From Liolophura sinensis (Eukaryota > Mollusca > Polyplacophora > Chitonida > Chitonidae): DNA of 64,000 nucleotides. The stretch covers positions 17,973,608 through 18,037,607 of the forward strand of contig NC_088299.1 in the NCBI RefSeq assembly GCF_032854445.1. The letters are read 5' to 3'. The notes under the pieces are model-generated. The model did not search any database. It was given only the letters and a program-made list of their open reading frames with translations, and had not been told where the DNA came from. Shown piece by piece: positions 22,801 to 35,200 of this stretch. The stretch's first letter is position 1. The number at the start of each line of letters is the position of its first letter. A program made the translations under genes and the position numbers.

Positions 22801-25800
22801 TTGTGTAGAGAACTGTGCGGTGTGTAGAGAACTGTGCGGTGTGTAGAGAACTGTGTGGTGTGTAGAGAACTGTGTGATGTGTAGAGAACTGTGTGGTGTG
22901 TAGAGAAATGTGTGGTGTGTAGAGAACTGGTGGTGTGGGCATTTCTTGAGTTACAAATTCAGAAGTTAATACCTACACGCCCATCTATGAAGGCTACACA
23001 CGTACTCTCCCCAGATTCCTAGATTATACACATGTCCACCCATAAAGGTTGAACACTTAGTTTCTCTAAATTTCACATTTAGATTTATGTCCACCTTTGA
23101 AGGTAAAACAATCAATCTCTTCATATTTCACATTTATATTCATATCCACACATGATTTCACCTCCCATGATGGTGAAACACTTACTCTCTTTCGATTACA
23201 CCGTGGCTAAACACTGACTCTCTCCAGGTTACACCACGGCTAAACACTTACTCTCTCCAGAATACACAACAAAACACTTATTCTCTCCAGATTGTACCAC
23301 AAAACACCTACTCTCTCCATAATACAAAACAAAACACTCTTTGCAGATTACACCACGACTAAACACTTAGTCTCTTGAGATTTCATCCCAAGAAAGCTAA
23401 ACACTTACTCTCTCCCGATCTCAGAAGCTCTCCCAGGAAGGACAGAGACTTGATGATTTCCAGTTCCGCGCCTGTGTACTTGATCATTTTCACAGTAATT
23501 GTGATGTCGACTGTACTTCTCACTCGACTGACATTCTGCACGTGGCTCCGGATCTCAAAGTTCGAACCCACCATTACTGTCTCCAGGTTATCAATAAACA
23601 CAGAAATTCCCTGAAAATGAACAATGACTGAATGGCCAAGTGCTATTTAAATCACTGCATTCTTCTTTTTACTTAATGTTGGTTAAACTAGGGAGAGTGT
23701 AAGTCACTGATATTGAAGCATTTATATGAACAATTAAAATGAAATCCTAACTCAGGTAAATTGACAAGTGGCCTAATTTCACCTGTTACGTGTGGCACTA
23801 TCGCCTCCCTTCTGGTTGTACTCGCTTTGTTCTCGTCTTTTATAATACTCACATTGACAGTATTTCAGGTCTAATATAGCAAAATCACGAAGAACAAATC
23901 CACGAGACGTGAAACTGGCTGTCGTGCACATGAAAACAGATTTGTCCGTTTTATCAGGTAATAATGTCATTTTCTTATATAGATGCATTTACCTGGTCAA
24001 CGCCTTCAAAGTTCCCAATGTTGCCGACGTACCTGGCGACAGTTTCCAACACTAACTTCTCGTCGTTGCTACCTTCAAAAGAAAACGCAGAGTTGCTCTA
24101 ATGCGTATTAAAGTAAATACAAATCTACCAGTCACACTACGTTATACAACATTAACGTCCATGACAGGCATAAAAAACAGTGCGTTTTTGAATGGTTTAG
24201 GGCGAAGCGTCGAATAAGGACATTTGGTTTGGGCTTACAAGTTCAACGGTGTCACCTGAAACGCCGCCAATGTTGTTACGACTTTACTGATTGATCTCAT
24301 ACCGTCTGGTGGTTTGTAAAGGTGAGTACAGTCTAATCTGTCAGGATGGTCTCCGATTCCGAAATGCATCTGCAGAGGCCTTCCATTTGGAGCTTTTGTG
24401 GACAGTTTCTTCCCAACCCTGCATGACAAAAACACGCCTAAATCACAAACTCATCAGGTGATAGTAAGATATGGGGTTGGAGATAACTAATTTAGGCCTG
24501 GATAAGCGAAGAAGTCATGAGAGAAATATAAAGCTATTCTTTTGTTAAAGCAATGACTATATGAATATACCGCTGTGACAAAGACGTGTACAATGTTCCA
24601 GGTGTAGACATATACAGATATTCACAAACTCTCTCCAGATATACATGCACTCAGATTGCTGGTATATCTCACGATGTAAGAAAGACACACGGTATTCTAT
24701 AGTTTGTGCTATTTACAGCATGTAGGTTTGCGAAAAAAATCTCTGCTGTTTGTGCAAAATATGGTGTTAAAGTCTAATCCACAAACAGTGACAATATGTG
24801 GAGGCCTTGTGCTATTGTCTATTCAAAGCCCATGTCTTGTGCTGCTGTCAGCTTCGTGTCCATGTCTTGTGCTATTACCCATTTTGTGTCCATGCTTTGT
24901 AGTATTGTCCATTTTGTGTTCATGTCTTGTGCTACTGTCCACTTTATGCCCGTGTCTTGTGCTGTTGTCAACTTCGTGTTCATGTCTTGTGCTATTAACC
25001 ATTTTGTGTCCAAGTCTTGTGCTACTGTCCATTTTGTGTCCATGCCTTGTGCGACCGTCCATTTTGTATCCATGCCTTATGCTACTGTCCACTTTGTGCC
25101 CATGCCATGTGTCATCGTCCATTTTGTGTCCATGTCTTGTGCTACTGTCCACTTTGTTTAAATATCTGCATATACTTTTTAAAAATTAGAACACAAATGA
25201 TAATTCTGCTAAGAAAGTAGCCCCCCCCCCTCCCACGCTGGTTTCCTGTCCGGTCCTACATCCGGGTGGTTGTAGGTTTCTCCCGGACTCTGCCCAGTGT
25301 CCTACCACCATTAAGCTCGGCCGCTGTCGTATAAATGAAATATTCTTGATTAAGTCGTAAAATTGTAATCAAATAAATAAATAAGAATTTACCTCCGAGA
25401 AAAGGAAGCTCATATTTATGGCGATATAATAGATAATCTTTCTGTCCTTAAACATGCATTAAGCTTGCATTTCATTTCTTGGACTTTCCGTGTCGACAAT
25501 GTAATCTCTCACACTATTATTCTCTATACGTTTAGAAATAACCTACGTTCAGAGTAACTATGAATTTTAGACTGCATTTAATGCTTAAAGGCAGTAAAAC
25601 AATGCTGTAAAGTTGTCGGTAATGAGGTTATTTTGAATTATTTTTAGCATATCAGGAGAAAATGTGGTTTTATTCACCATCACGTACTAGAAGGATATGA
25701 AAGCTAACCCCACACCCATGTGCTAAACGAAATTATATGTTTTACCACTCACTTTTTCTTATTCACTTCAGCGACCTTGAGACCGCCAAGAGTAACCTCA

Positions 25801-28800
25801 TGATACACGACATTGGCGTTCACCTCAGCAAAGACAAAGGGTGAGTCATGAGGCAGCCACAGATGTCCTTTACGGATGGCCGCCACTGGCGACGGTCCAC
25901 ACTGGAACATGCCTGTTACATACAACACAGCAAATCAAGTTCGGTTTTCTCGCTAGTAATCTTGTAAGTAAATGGTTTCGGTTTTGACTTTTTTAGACCA
26001 TACTCAAAAAGGTTTCATCCCTATGATGACAGTTACCTTTATGAGTGTAGGAAAACCACCGACCTTTAACAAGTTACCGATGCACTTTCACGCCTTAGAC
26101 ATACAAGCTTGCACACGATATGGTTGGAAAGCAAGTGTTCCACGAGCGTTATACACTGCACAAAAGATTCCGCAAACCTCGTCAAGCGCTAATTGTCTTC
26201 TAATTCTCACAACCAGTCAGTGCGCAAGATGGTTTTTTTAAATTTTTTTTTATATCATCTCTATACATAGAGAGAAACACCTGTACCACTCGGCCACGAC
26301 CAGACTGGTGTGATTAACAAGTGATTAACAACAATTCCCACCTCATTAGCCTTTATAGATATTCTGATATGTTTGACTTGGGATAAAAGTTGCCTGTGTA
26401 CCTTCGCTAGTTTCCTGTGGTGTGGCGTCGATGGCTTGCCAACCATCGTAGCCCTTGGGTAGATCAGCGCGTGACATCCAGACCTCGTTCCACACGTGGA
26501 AGTTCCTAGCAAAGAACACAAATGTCGGAGTAATATTTTGTTGCGTTTTCTTCCGATAAACTTGACATCAGTCTTTGGGATGTGTAATTCTTCAGTGCAG
26601 AACGTTATTTTATTAATAAAACAAATGAAAAAAGGACGAACTAAAAGCATTAATTGATAGATAGTCAAAGTTTTATTTGCATACCAAATGGAATCACTCG
26701 CCATTCCTCTCAGTTCGATCCTTCTCCCGTTCTCTATTTTGAAGTACTTGTCAATGGTAGCACTGGCATCTGTATCATGAGCACTCTCAAAGTTGGTAAT
26801 ACTGCGACACGGTAAGCCCAACGCCCTGCACACTGAAGTCAGAATCAGCATTTCAATGATCCGCCTTATACATGATGCAAAACTATGTTGGCATACAATG
26901 TATGATAGCCTCTGTAAAATACCATGCACATGCTGTCACTTGGTGTCTGGTTTAATGTCTTTGAAATAGCGTTACAGTGAGGTAGCACTATAAATCTGTC
27001 AGACTGTATTTAACCTCAGGAAAACAAATGTTCAAACGCCTTCAAAGTTGATTTTTCTCCATATTCCTCAAAACTCAGTGGTCGCTCTCTGTTGCATCAC
27101 CAGTTGGCTTGTTTAATTTTATCCTTACTATGAAATGCTCTTGAGGTTTCAAGTATATATGCAGACTCTCTCCCGTCTCACTATTGTCGCTGTTTATCTG
27201 TGCTGTTTACCTCACGCGCCACTCTCTGGGTTTTGTTCACTTCACTGTAACCACTAAGAATTTTTTGTGCAGAAATCTTGAACAACGCCAAGATGGCTAA
27301 CGTGACGGTGAAGAGAAAGGAAATGAATTCAGGAAACACAAAAACTCTGCCTCAACCTTTGTTCTTAATAATACTTCGTAGATATGCATTCTTTGTACAT
27401 CAAGTATGTTCAGCATGATTGTAACAAAGTCCTAAATCAAATTTATTAAGAACTAATCATTATAGTTCTGCGCAGGAAAATTAATGGTTAGGCTGACACT
27501 GCGCAGGTCCATGTCGCGCGGTTTTAACTTGTCTAGTAGTGGCTATAAATAAAGTAAAGCAAGCGCATGCGTTTACCTGTTGTCAAGAGTCCAGAAAACA
27601 CCCAGCACTGTCCATACTTCACAGGTTCTTTTGTTTCCATGTATTGTTTCAAGATAGCTTCACTTCCACTCCAGGACGTTGGTCGTTGTCCGTCGTCGTA
27701 GACCCCTGACCAGTTGCCAACCAGCACGCCGTTGTCGTCGCAATTATTCACCTGAGAAAATAGAAGGTGATCTCGATTCGATTTTTGGTGAAGAGATATA
27801 AAATAAGTAGAAAATAAGCATGCTGGAAGTATTGCCTTGGTAACACAGGTCACCTATCTAAATACGTCAGAATACGCCAGAGTTCAAAGTAGGCCAAAAG
27901 CGGCCATCATTCTATCGAAAATCAACAAATTCACAAGGTATCAGATAATGTTATACCAGTTTGGACAGCATCTGGCAAATGGTCACAAGCTATCAGATAA
28001 TGTTTTACCAGTTTGGACAGCGTCTGGCTGATAGTTATGAGGTTTCAGATAATACTTACCATTTTGGACAGCATCTGGCTGATCCTTCCAAGGTTTGAGA
28101 TAATGTGTTACAATTCTGGACAGCATCTGGCTGATCCTTACAAGGTTTGAGATAATGTGTTACCATTTTGAACAGCATCTGGCAGATCGTTACAAGGTTT
28201 GAGATAATGTGTTACAATTTTGGACAGTATCTGGCTGATCGTTGCAAGGTCTCGGATAATGTTTTACCATTTTGGACAGCATCCGGCTGATCATCACAGG
28301 ATTGGACATTTCCTTGGTAATCTCGAGACCATAACCTTTCCGAAGCAGATGAAGACTGGCGTCTAGAATTCCATCCTCAAACTGTAAGGGAAGAAACACG
28401 CCATTGAGAGTAACGTTTACAATTTTAACTAATTTTAACTAAACATCTTCTGCATTTTCTCTTTTTTTCTCTTTTATTCCATGTAAAAATCACCGAACTA
28501 TTTCGTGAGTAACTTTTCAAAGGTCGGTGTCCTGTACTTCCTGTTTCCTCCTCACAATAAAACTGGCTGCCACCGAACTGGCTCACTATGGTGTTAAACA
28601 ACTGTCAAATAAATAAATAAATACGATAAGCAAAACTTGATAGTATACCCGTTGTATCTAGTGTCTAACTAACCTGTCCGAAAAACCAGGGCCTGGCCCT
28701 GGGCTTTGTGTAGGCGCCGTACCACTGACAGCCCTGGTCGTTTAGGATGTACTCGTCCAGCAGATCCTGGGTGTCCATGTACACTATGTCGTCTGAGGAA

Positions 28801-31800
28801 GCAGAGAATAAACGGCCTGGTATTATAAGTAAGAAAACGAACAGACAGCAGTGAAACGAGATAATCAAAAATAACTATACGGTTCGCGAATGAATGAAAG
28901 TTACATGAACACGTAAGCTAGATCAATTTGTCATGTTAAGTTTCTATGTTAAATTAACAATTTTACTGACTCTTCATTGAGTGTTAACACAGAGTATTCT
29001 GTTTATTCCACTGAAGTTTTACGCCGTATGCTCAAGAAAATTTCACATACGACAGCGGTCAGCATTATGGCAGGTGGCTGCAGACGTGGGCCATACAGGA
29101 AGCAAGCAAGAGTTGACCTGACTTAGACTCACAGCGACCTCATTCGTGAGAGTCGACCACGGAGGTCCCCGAGGTTCCCGAGGATTCATTTATGTTTCAT
29201 TCTCGGAAGTCTTATGGGTGTGGAATTAAACCAAACATGAAAGCAACTGCGCAGCGAAACATGGGGGAACCGGTGTGTAGGTCTAACGCACAGAAAAACA
29301 TGGGGACTTGGAGACACTCGTGTGGGCGTAACTCATAGAGGTAGACAAGCCCTGTATATGCCTAGCCTAAGCTGAATTTTAAGTTGAAGGTTTTAACACT
29401 GAAATCCCTTTCTCCACTACCATCTAACCTTCGTCGATTCTGTATCCCTGTAAGCAGATCTGGTAAAGTGTGAAAGTCTTACCACGACAAAACGGGTTTA
29501 GGAGGATGTAGACGTTGTCCGGTTCGTCGTACTCGAACACCTTGTCCGTCCCATCCTGTTGGCTCAGCACGGTTTGGACAGCAAAGTCCCATTCTCCGAT
29601 AATGGAGTTAACGGCGGGGTACACGGACAGTTTCACGTCATTACCTCTGATGGACTGAATCGATGCTCTCCAGGCCGTGATGTCAGGGATAGAAGAATAC
29701 GACTTCTCATTCACCCTGATAACAATCTCTGTTCCTTTATTAGGTAAAGGTGTATCCCCTAAAACAGTGCGATTTAAACATTTATGTAGATATTTTAATT
29801 ATTTCCCACTCCACGAAATGACGATATATATAAAGGTTGTTAGTAATTGTAAATCGAGTGTTTAAAAACGAACTGGGCTATCATTGGTCAGAGCATTCTG
29901 TTTTAGCGATGATGTCTTTGGTGATAGGGCTTAAAATTGCGAACTTAGAATAAGATTTTTATATGGTCGAGAAGGCAAGACGGCGATTGGACGATATCGG
30001 CTTCCATAATCAAGCGTCTGGGATGAGGTGATTATGTTTCATAACAGATGGCTTTAGCACTATTTCACCTGTGTATACAGGTGGTTTTAGTACTGTTTCA
30101 CCTACGTTAACAGGTGGCTTTAGCACTGTTTCACCTGCCTTAACAGGTGGCTTTAGTACTGTTTCACCTGTGTCAACAGGTGGCTTTAGAACTGTTTCAG
30201 CTGCGTTAACAGGTGGCTTAACCACTGTTTCACGTACGTTAACAGGTGGCTTCAGTACTGTTTCACCTACGTTAACAGGTGGCTTTGGTACTGTTTCACC
30301 CGTGTCAGCAGGTGGCTTTAGTACTGTTTCAGCTACGTTAACAGGTGGCTTAAGCAGTGTTTCACCTGTCTTAACAGGTGGCTTTAGTACTGTTTCACCT
30401 ACGTTAACAGGTGGCTTAAGTACTGTTTCACCTACGTTAACAGATGGCTTTAGTACTGTTTCACCTACATTAACAGATGGCTTTAGTACTGTTTCACGAA
30501 CGTCAACGGGTGGTTTTTGTACTGTTTCGCCTGCATTAACAGTTGGCTTCAGCACTGTTTCACCTACGTTAACAGGTGGCTTTAGTACTGATTCACCTAC
30601 GTTAACAGGTGGCTTAAGTACTGTTTCACTTACGTTAACAGGTGGATTAACTACTGTTTCACCTGCGTTAACAGGTGGCTTTAGTACTGTTTCACATACG
30701 TTAACAGATGGCTTTAGTACTGTTTCACCTACGTTAACAGGTGAACCTCCCGACCTAAAGTATAACAAATCCACTAGTCAAACTAGTCCACTCAAGCCCT
30801 CTGTATCCCATCAAGTCACGCAGGGAAGCATTAGCACTACCGCACATACCTATCCTGAACACAAGTCTCAGATCGTCCTTCTCTTTGTTGTACGGCCGGT
30901 CCATATTGAGGGTGATCAGGAATTCCTTACCCCGGCGGATCACCAGTTCACCATTTTCCTTTTCCCCATCATCGGACACCCGATCCTGTGTCTTGTCGTA
31001 CTTGTCCGTCCGATGAGCCCGTGTATTCTCCGCGATGTGGAAGTCGACGTCCTCTACGTGGAGAACCTTTAGGACCTCCTCGCTGGGCGGTTCAGGCTCC
31101 TCAGGCTCCTCTGTACACCACAGAGACATGGGTTTAACTATCTGCTTAGGTCACATGCACTCAGGAATATCAACTTATTTTGACGGCGGTCAACCTTAAT
31201 TTATTGATTTAAAACAATATTCTGAAGATTTTTTTAACAAATAACGTGGTATTATCTCCGAAAAAGAGTTATGTCAATAAAAAAAAGAAAAATCCTCCAA
31301 AAAGGTCTTTTTTTACTATTTTCTAAGATTGTTGTTGATTATTGATACAGGACGATGGCTTTAAAACTTATTTGTCGAGGAAACCCGGAGAAAAAGAACT
31401 CGGAGAAAACCACCCTACCTCGCCAAGTCTTTGACAAATTTGACTTTAGACCGCAGCCGAAGCAGCGATGGTTGAATTCGAACTCTGGCCCTGATTGGTC
31501 ATATGCTTTAGTTCTACAGACCAGCGATAGCCTGCCATAGAAGCACAATAATTGTTAACATCATAACTGTCAAAAAAAAAACAAAAGCCAAGAGTAGCAT
31601 TGTTTATTTGCCCTGGCCTACTAAGCATTACTGTATTCTGGACAGAACAGGTAAACCCTATTAATAAGTAATAACTCACCCTCTTTGGGTGTTTCTGGTA
31701 TAGTTCCCGGTCTGTAATAGAAACGGTCCCGGAACCGGAAATTAGGACGTCTTCGGAACCTCCGTCTTCGGCTATTTCCGTAGCGGAAGCGGTGTCCTGC

Positions 31801-31902
31801 CCAGGGGTCAAATGCCGAGTAGCGTGGATTGTAGCGGGAGCCTCCCCTGTACCATCGACGGCGGGGTGGCGGCACATAGGGGCGGAGGTAGCGGGAAAAC
31901 AT
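19884..31902 (-). CDS. Transglutaminase (annulin/TGM-type), complete
   Basis: Fifteen coding exons with GT-AG introns and unbroken phase: 31902-31680, 31110-30850, 29758-29483, 28792-28674, 28381-28268, 27751-27577, 26832-26685, 26505-26402, 25912-25753, 24418-24303, 24072-23993, 23610-23409, 21955-21795, 20625-20480 and 20073-19884 (824 aa). Order: an Arg/Tyr-rich head (residues 1-74), the N-terminal beta-sandwich, the core, then two C-terminal beta-barrels. The catalytic Cys (~380, 'KYGQCWVF'), His (~442, 'WNFHVWNE') and Asp (~465, '[11 protein letters not shown]') are all present. The enzyme makes Ca2+-dependent glutamine-lysine cross-links; invertebrate members act at membranes or in extracellular clotting and cuticle. 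There is no signal peptide. Start: the Met in 'MFSRYLRP'. The exon is open further upstream to an acceptor-like AG at 31920, so a 5' exon may exist; the longer frame to 32151 is SINE-derived. Confidence 0.95.
21972..22935. repeat. 19-bp minisatellite at the 3' end of transglutaminase intron 12, ~50 copies
   Basis: The unit is 19 bp ('tgtagagaactgtgtggtg'). It ends about 16 bp before the exon 13 acceptor. On the gene strand each unit reads 'cacacag' then 'ttctctac', a CAG after mixed pyrimidines that resembles the true acceptor ('gattgcacag'). Because 19 is not divisible by 3 and the unit lacks stops, long His/Thr/Ser frames open in all three minus frames; they are not genes. Confidence 0.95.
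22980..23408. repeat. Degenerate ~30-bp repeat carrying the exon 12 donor, transglutaminase intron 12
   Basis: Diverged units read 'aaacacttactctctccag' plus 'attacaccacggct' on the plus strand. On the gene strand this is 'ctggagagagtaagtgttt', nearly the same as the real exon 12 end and donor ('gggagagagtaagtgttt' at 23404-23417). About nine copies are recognisable, the older ones very worn. Confidence 0.75.
24795..25160. repeat. 30-bp minisatellite in transglutaminase intron 9, ~12 copies
   Basis: Unit 'ccatgtcttgtgctattg' plus 'tccattttgtgt', 30 bp. It gives Cys/Leu- or Met/Asp-rich frames on both strands, which are by-products. Unlike most arrays in this window it is mid-intron, about 370 bp from the nearest exon. 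Confidence 0.95.
25228..25392 (+). repeat. MetaSINE-like SINE, 5'-truncated and diverged
   Basis: The core reads 'gtttctcccggactctgccc', then 'cggccgctgtcgtataaatg', 'aatattcttga' and an AAATA tail. It is in transglutaminase intron 9. Confidence 0.75.
27940..28267. repeat. ~52-bp repeat made of the exon 5 end and its donor, transglutaminase intron 5
   Basis: On the gene strand each unit reads 'gatcagccagatgctgtcca' then 'aaatggta', followed by an intron part 'acacattatct...accttg'. The first ~28 bases match the true exon 5 end ('gatcagccggatgctgtcca'), and the GT donor follows at the same place. About six decoy copies follow the real donor at 28267, keeping GTAA, GTAT or GTAAGT. Confidence 0.9.
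28505..28623 (+). repeat. Degenerate MetaSINE-like SINE
   Basis: 'gtttcctcctcacaataaaa', 'ctggctgcc' and an AAATA tail resemble the other copies, but the central motif is altered ('atggtgttaaacaactgtc'). It is in transglutaminase intron 4. Confidence 0.5.
29015..29160 (-). repeat. MetaSINE-like SINE, reverse orientation
   Basis: On the plus strand it reads 'gttttacgccgtatgctcaa', then 'catacgacagcggtcagc', 'ttagactcacagcgacctca' and 'ttcgtgagag', the complement of the SINE tail, core and head. It lies in transglutaminase intron 3. The 3' A-tail is mostly gone. Confidence 0.7.
30050..30745. repeat. 33-bp minisatellite in transglutaminase intron 2, ~21 copies
   Basis: Unit 'acaggtggctttagtactg' plus 'tttcacctacgtta', 33 bp (11 codons). 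It is open on both strands, giving a Thr/Gly/Ser-rich frame on plus and a '[11 protein letters not shown]'-type frame on minus. It lies about 105 bp past the exon 2 donor. Good splice signals on both sides argue against its being coding. Confidence 0.95.
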
Positions 31903-31984
31903 CTCCGAGAGACGATCTTCTGTAATGAGAAGGCGATTAAAATGAATGAATGAATGCCTGGAATGTAACAGCGTACTTTGTGTC

Positions 31985-32262
31985 TTCTTGTGGCAGAGCG
32001 AGTCCATGCCGCCAACGTCCTGCCACCAGTGAGGTATCATGCCAAAGTCACCAGACATGACAGCACTCCCCGTCACATTATACTGGCACCGTGCCAACCA
32101 GCCCTGTTTTCTTGTGCTAACCTCTGTGATGAGCGCCAAGCGAGGCAGCAATAAGTACCATTTTATACTGTCTTTGGTATGACCCGATCCGGATTTGATC
32201 CCTGGTCTCCAGACTTTGAGGCGGACGCTCTAACCATTAAGCCACTGAAGCGATCCCGAAGG
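31985..32262 (-). repeat. tRNA-derived SINE (second family), reverse orientation
   Basis: Read on the minus strand, the head is tRNA-like: 'cagtggcttaatggttagag' (box A region), then 'gtccgcctcaaagtc', then 'gggatcaaatccgg' (box B region). The body follows with 'ctgcctcgcttggcgctca' and 'ggttggcacggtgccagtat'. It lies just 5' of transglutaminase coding exon 1 and explains why the open frame there runs on to 32151. Confidence 0.75.
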
Positions 32263-35200
32263 CGATTAGGATTATACATTGTGACGGTTGGTCTATAAGG
32301 CCTGGCGCTGTATTGGTAGTGTCAGAATCGTTCCTGTGAATTAGCCTACAAGCGCCTGATCACTCAGGCCAGGTGTCAGACCTAAGATGGTCCGGGTTCA
32401 CGTATTTTAAGTGCTCTCATCTGATGAACTAAAACTGGCTTTGTGTTGTAGGTTAGGAATTCATTAATCATCAAATCCGATGCCACCACATCAGCAAAAT
32501 AATGTTCGGCACCAGGTGAACACAGCCCATTAAAATAAATAAATAAATAGATAAGCAAAATAATATGTGCCACTTAATTTGGAGTAGCGCAATTGAGAAA
32601 GGTACTTGTTCCGCACAAGCCATCATATACATGCAATAAAAGGTTTAGGAAAACATTTTAGCGTCTCTCTACCTTAATAATGTTTTAATGCAAAATGAAG
32701 GAAAGACACCTTGACAACCCACAGCGTGAAATATGCTCAGGCGCCTAAAGATATGCACATGCCCAAATTGCTTAGATTATGAAAAACCAAGAGGAATTAA
32801 GATGAAATGTATATTAAGCATCGTGTAGACAACATAAGTATATAAAGGAAGGCTTTTGTTGGAGCCGCTGTATTCAGATAACATGCAGAGATCTTTGTTA
32901 TCTGCCACTTACCTGAAAAATCCATTTACGGTGGTACGGTAATACTATAGTACACTGAAACTGCGTTTGGTACAGTAGTACTATGGTTCAGCGGTACTGC
33001 ACTTGGTACAGTGTTACTATGTACAATGGTACTACACCTAGTACATTAGTACTAGGGTACAATGGTACAGTGCTTGGTACAGTGACACTATGCACAATTG
33101 CACTACAATACAGGCCGCTTCGTTGGCCTTTACTTGTATCTTTCAGGTCTGAATATGACAAGCAGTAGTACAATCATATGACGCGCAAAATACAAAGTAG
33201 GCATCCGGAACGTGTCGTAATCTAAAACTTGAGATAAGTTGCATTTGTTATTTAAAGTCCATTTTGACCTGGAATTACGAATGAGTTCAATTATAGGCTG
33301 AGCAATTTGATATTGGATCATGACTGTCTACCTATACAGAAGTCAAACAGTAACAGGTAATTCAGGATGAAACACTTCGTTGCACCTTCAAGGGGTCTGA
33401 ACAGTTCGAATCTGTAGCAGTCAAGCTGAAACATCCCTGTGCCGTCCCTTGTGGTACAATTAGCAATCACGTGTTCTGTCAATTCGAATTGTAAACACTG
33501 GATCTGCAACATTTGTTACTCGTGGTAACAAGAGGCCCCCTATGAGCTATAGCTAAATAGAACTATACAGGGGACGTATGCTTTCATAAAACATACAGGT
33601 TACTACTATGCCTAAATCACATTGACATCGATCAATATAGAATGCATAAAACTTGTCACATTTTCAGTCTGCTGGCAGAATAATTTATATTTATGGACAA
33701 AGACAGCATTCCTTTACTTAGAAAATTACATCCTCATGACCTTGTTTAGTGTTTTGTTCCCAAACCAAACTGTTCGATAATAAATGGCTCCTTACAATCC
33801 GGAAACCAAACTTTCGCTCTAGCAATAGCTCATCATATGCACATGCCATTTCTTTCCTTCATCAACATTGCTTCTCATACAAAGGAAAAAGGAAACGATC
33901 TACTCCCGTAATGCCTTTTGCAAGAATTTCACTAATATGTATTTATTCTCAACCGCCCAGATAACCTCCGGGACGTTACAAAGCAGAAGATAGGACTATC
34001 GGGAGCATTTTCCGGTTACATTCAATTATATTTTAGACATGCCATGGTGGATTACATGTACCATTAGTTGGCAAAATACTGTCAATGAAGGACACCGTGA
34101 GGCTTGCTACAAACTCAACTAACAATTTCACTTTCAAAGAATCCTTTGCTAAGAGCAGGACCCGGTGCACTCATATATGTAGGTACATTGTGCCTTTTAC
34201 TGCATTAACCTCACCCGTCCAATGTACTGATCCTAGCTGGTGCCGCCGGATTCGTCAATGAACCCGCAGTTCCCTTGCTTGGCAATCCTAATACTTGGCA
34301 ATGATAGTATCTTTGTTTCTTTTTCAGAGGATACTGTGTTGCGTTGGGGGATGGAAACACTCTTTCTCAGCACTACTGACTCGGAACCCGTGTATAAGGC
34401 ACAGTCCTAACTTATGTTACATACCCTTTGCGTCGGCTCATTTAAAGCAATACCTTGTTATACCAGTTTTAATTTAATATACATGGAAAAAGAATTGCGA
34501 ACAAAGTGAGTTAAATTTTCACCCATTTCGTCAGTGTTGTGATTTCCACATTTTTGCAGAAAATTAAGGATCATTCCACGCCACAATATCTACATTTCAA
34601 ATTCATCACATTGACTATGTTTTAACACTTTATAGACCGGAAATTTAATCACTCAATTACACCATTGTGTTTATAGAAAAACACATGTGCATATGTACAG
34701 GTCAGCTGTTATGAACGACAAGAGCTGTCGACACCCGTCACGTCACACTTCCATTAAAACTGCGTGATACATCAGATGTATTGCGGCAAACCTTTGAAAG
34801 TTAAGGGAGAATTCATTCTCCCTAAACTTTATGGCTCCGGTCATGACAAAATGACACCGCTGATATGGAGGCCGAAACTAGTGACTGTGTCTCACATTCT
34901 GGATGGTGGATTTAATCAATGTATCAGACCATCCTGTACAATTCGTCTTTTAGCTGAATACATTACTAAACTATATGATTTTTTGGTTTTAAAATATGGT
35001 AAAATATATGAATATAATACAAATAAATGAAATTTTAACTAAGTTGTTTATCATTGTTTTTAAAATGACGTGAATAAGAGTGGTTGAAGCGAATATCTTT
35101 GACATAGACCTGAAAATTCTACAACCTATACACCGCATTTTATTATACCCATAAACTACCTGAGATTGGAATAATACGATTACAAGAGGATCAAAATATA

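Noticed and set aside
22085-22942. Long His/Thr/Ser-rich open frames (285 and 149 aa) on the minus strand
   Set aside because: They come from a stop-free 19-bp repeat read in different frames, and they lie inside transglutaminase intron 12 between well-supported splice sites.
30010-31072. Open frames on both strands with an 11-residue repeat, possibly a secreted or structural repeat protein
   Set aside because: The 33-bp unit is open on both strands by arithmetic, lies within transglutaminase intron 2, and the plus frame runs antisense over a conserved exon.
31903-32151. Longer transglutaminase N-terminus starting at 32151
   Set aside because: The added stretch overlaps the body of a tRNA-derived SINE and has no family resemblance. 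The Met at 31902 or an upstream exon is more likely.
32165-32262. Functional tRNA gene on the minus strand
   Set aside because: Box A and B regions are present but stem pairing is poor, and the sequence continues into a SINE body shared with 57545-57870.
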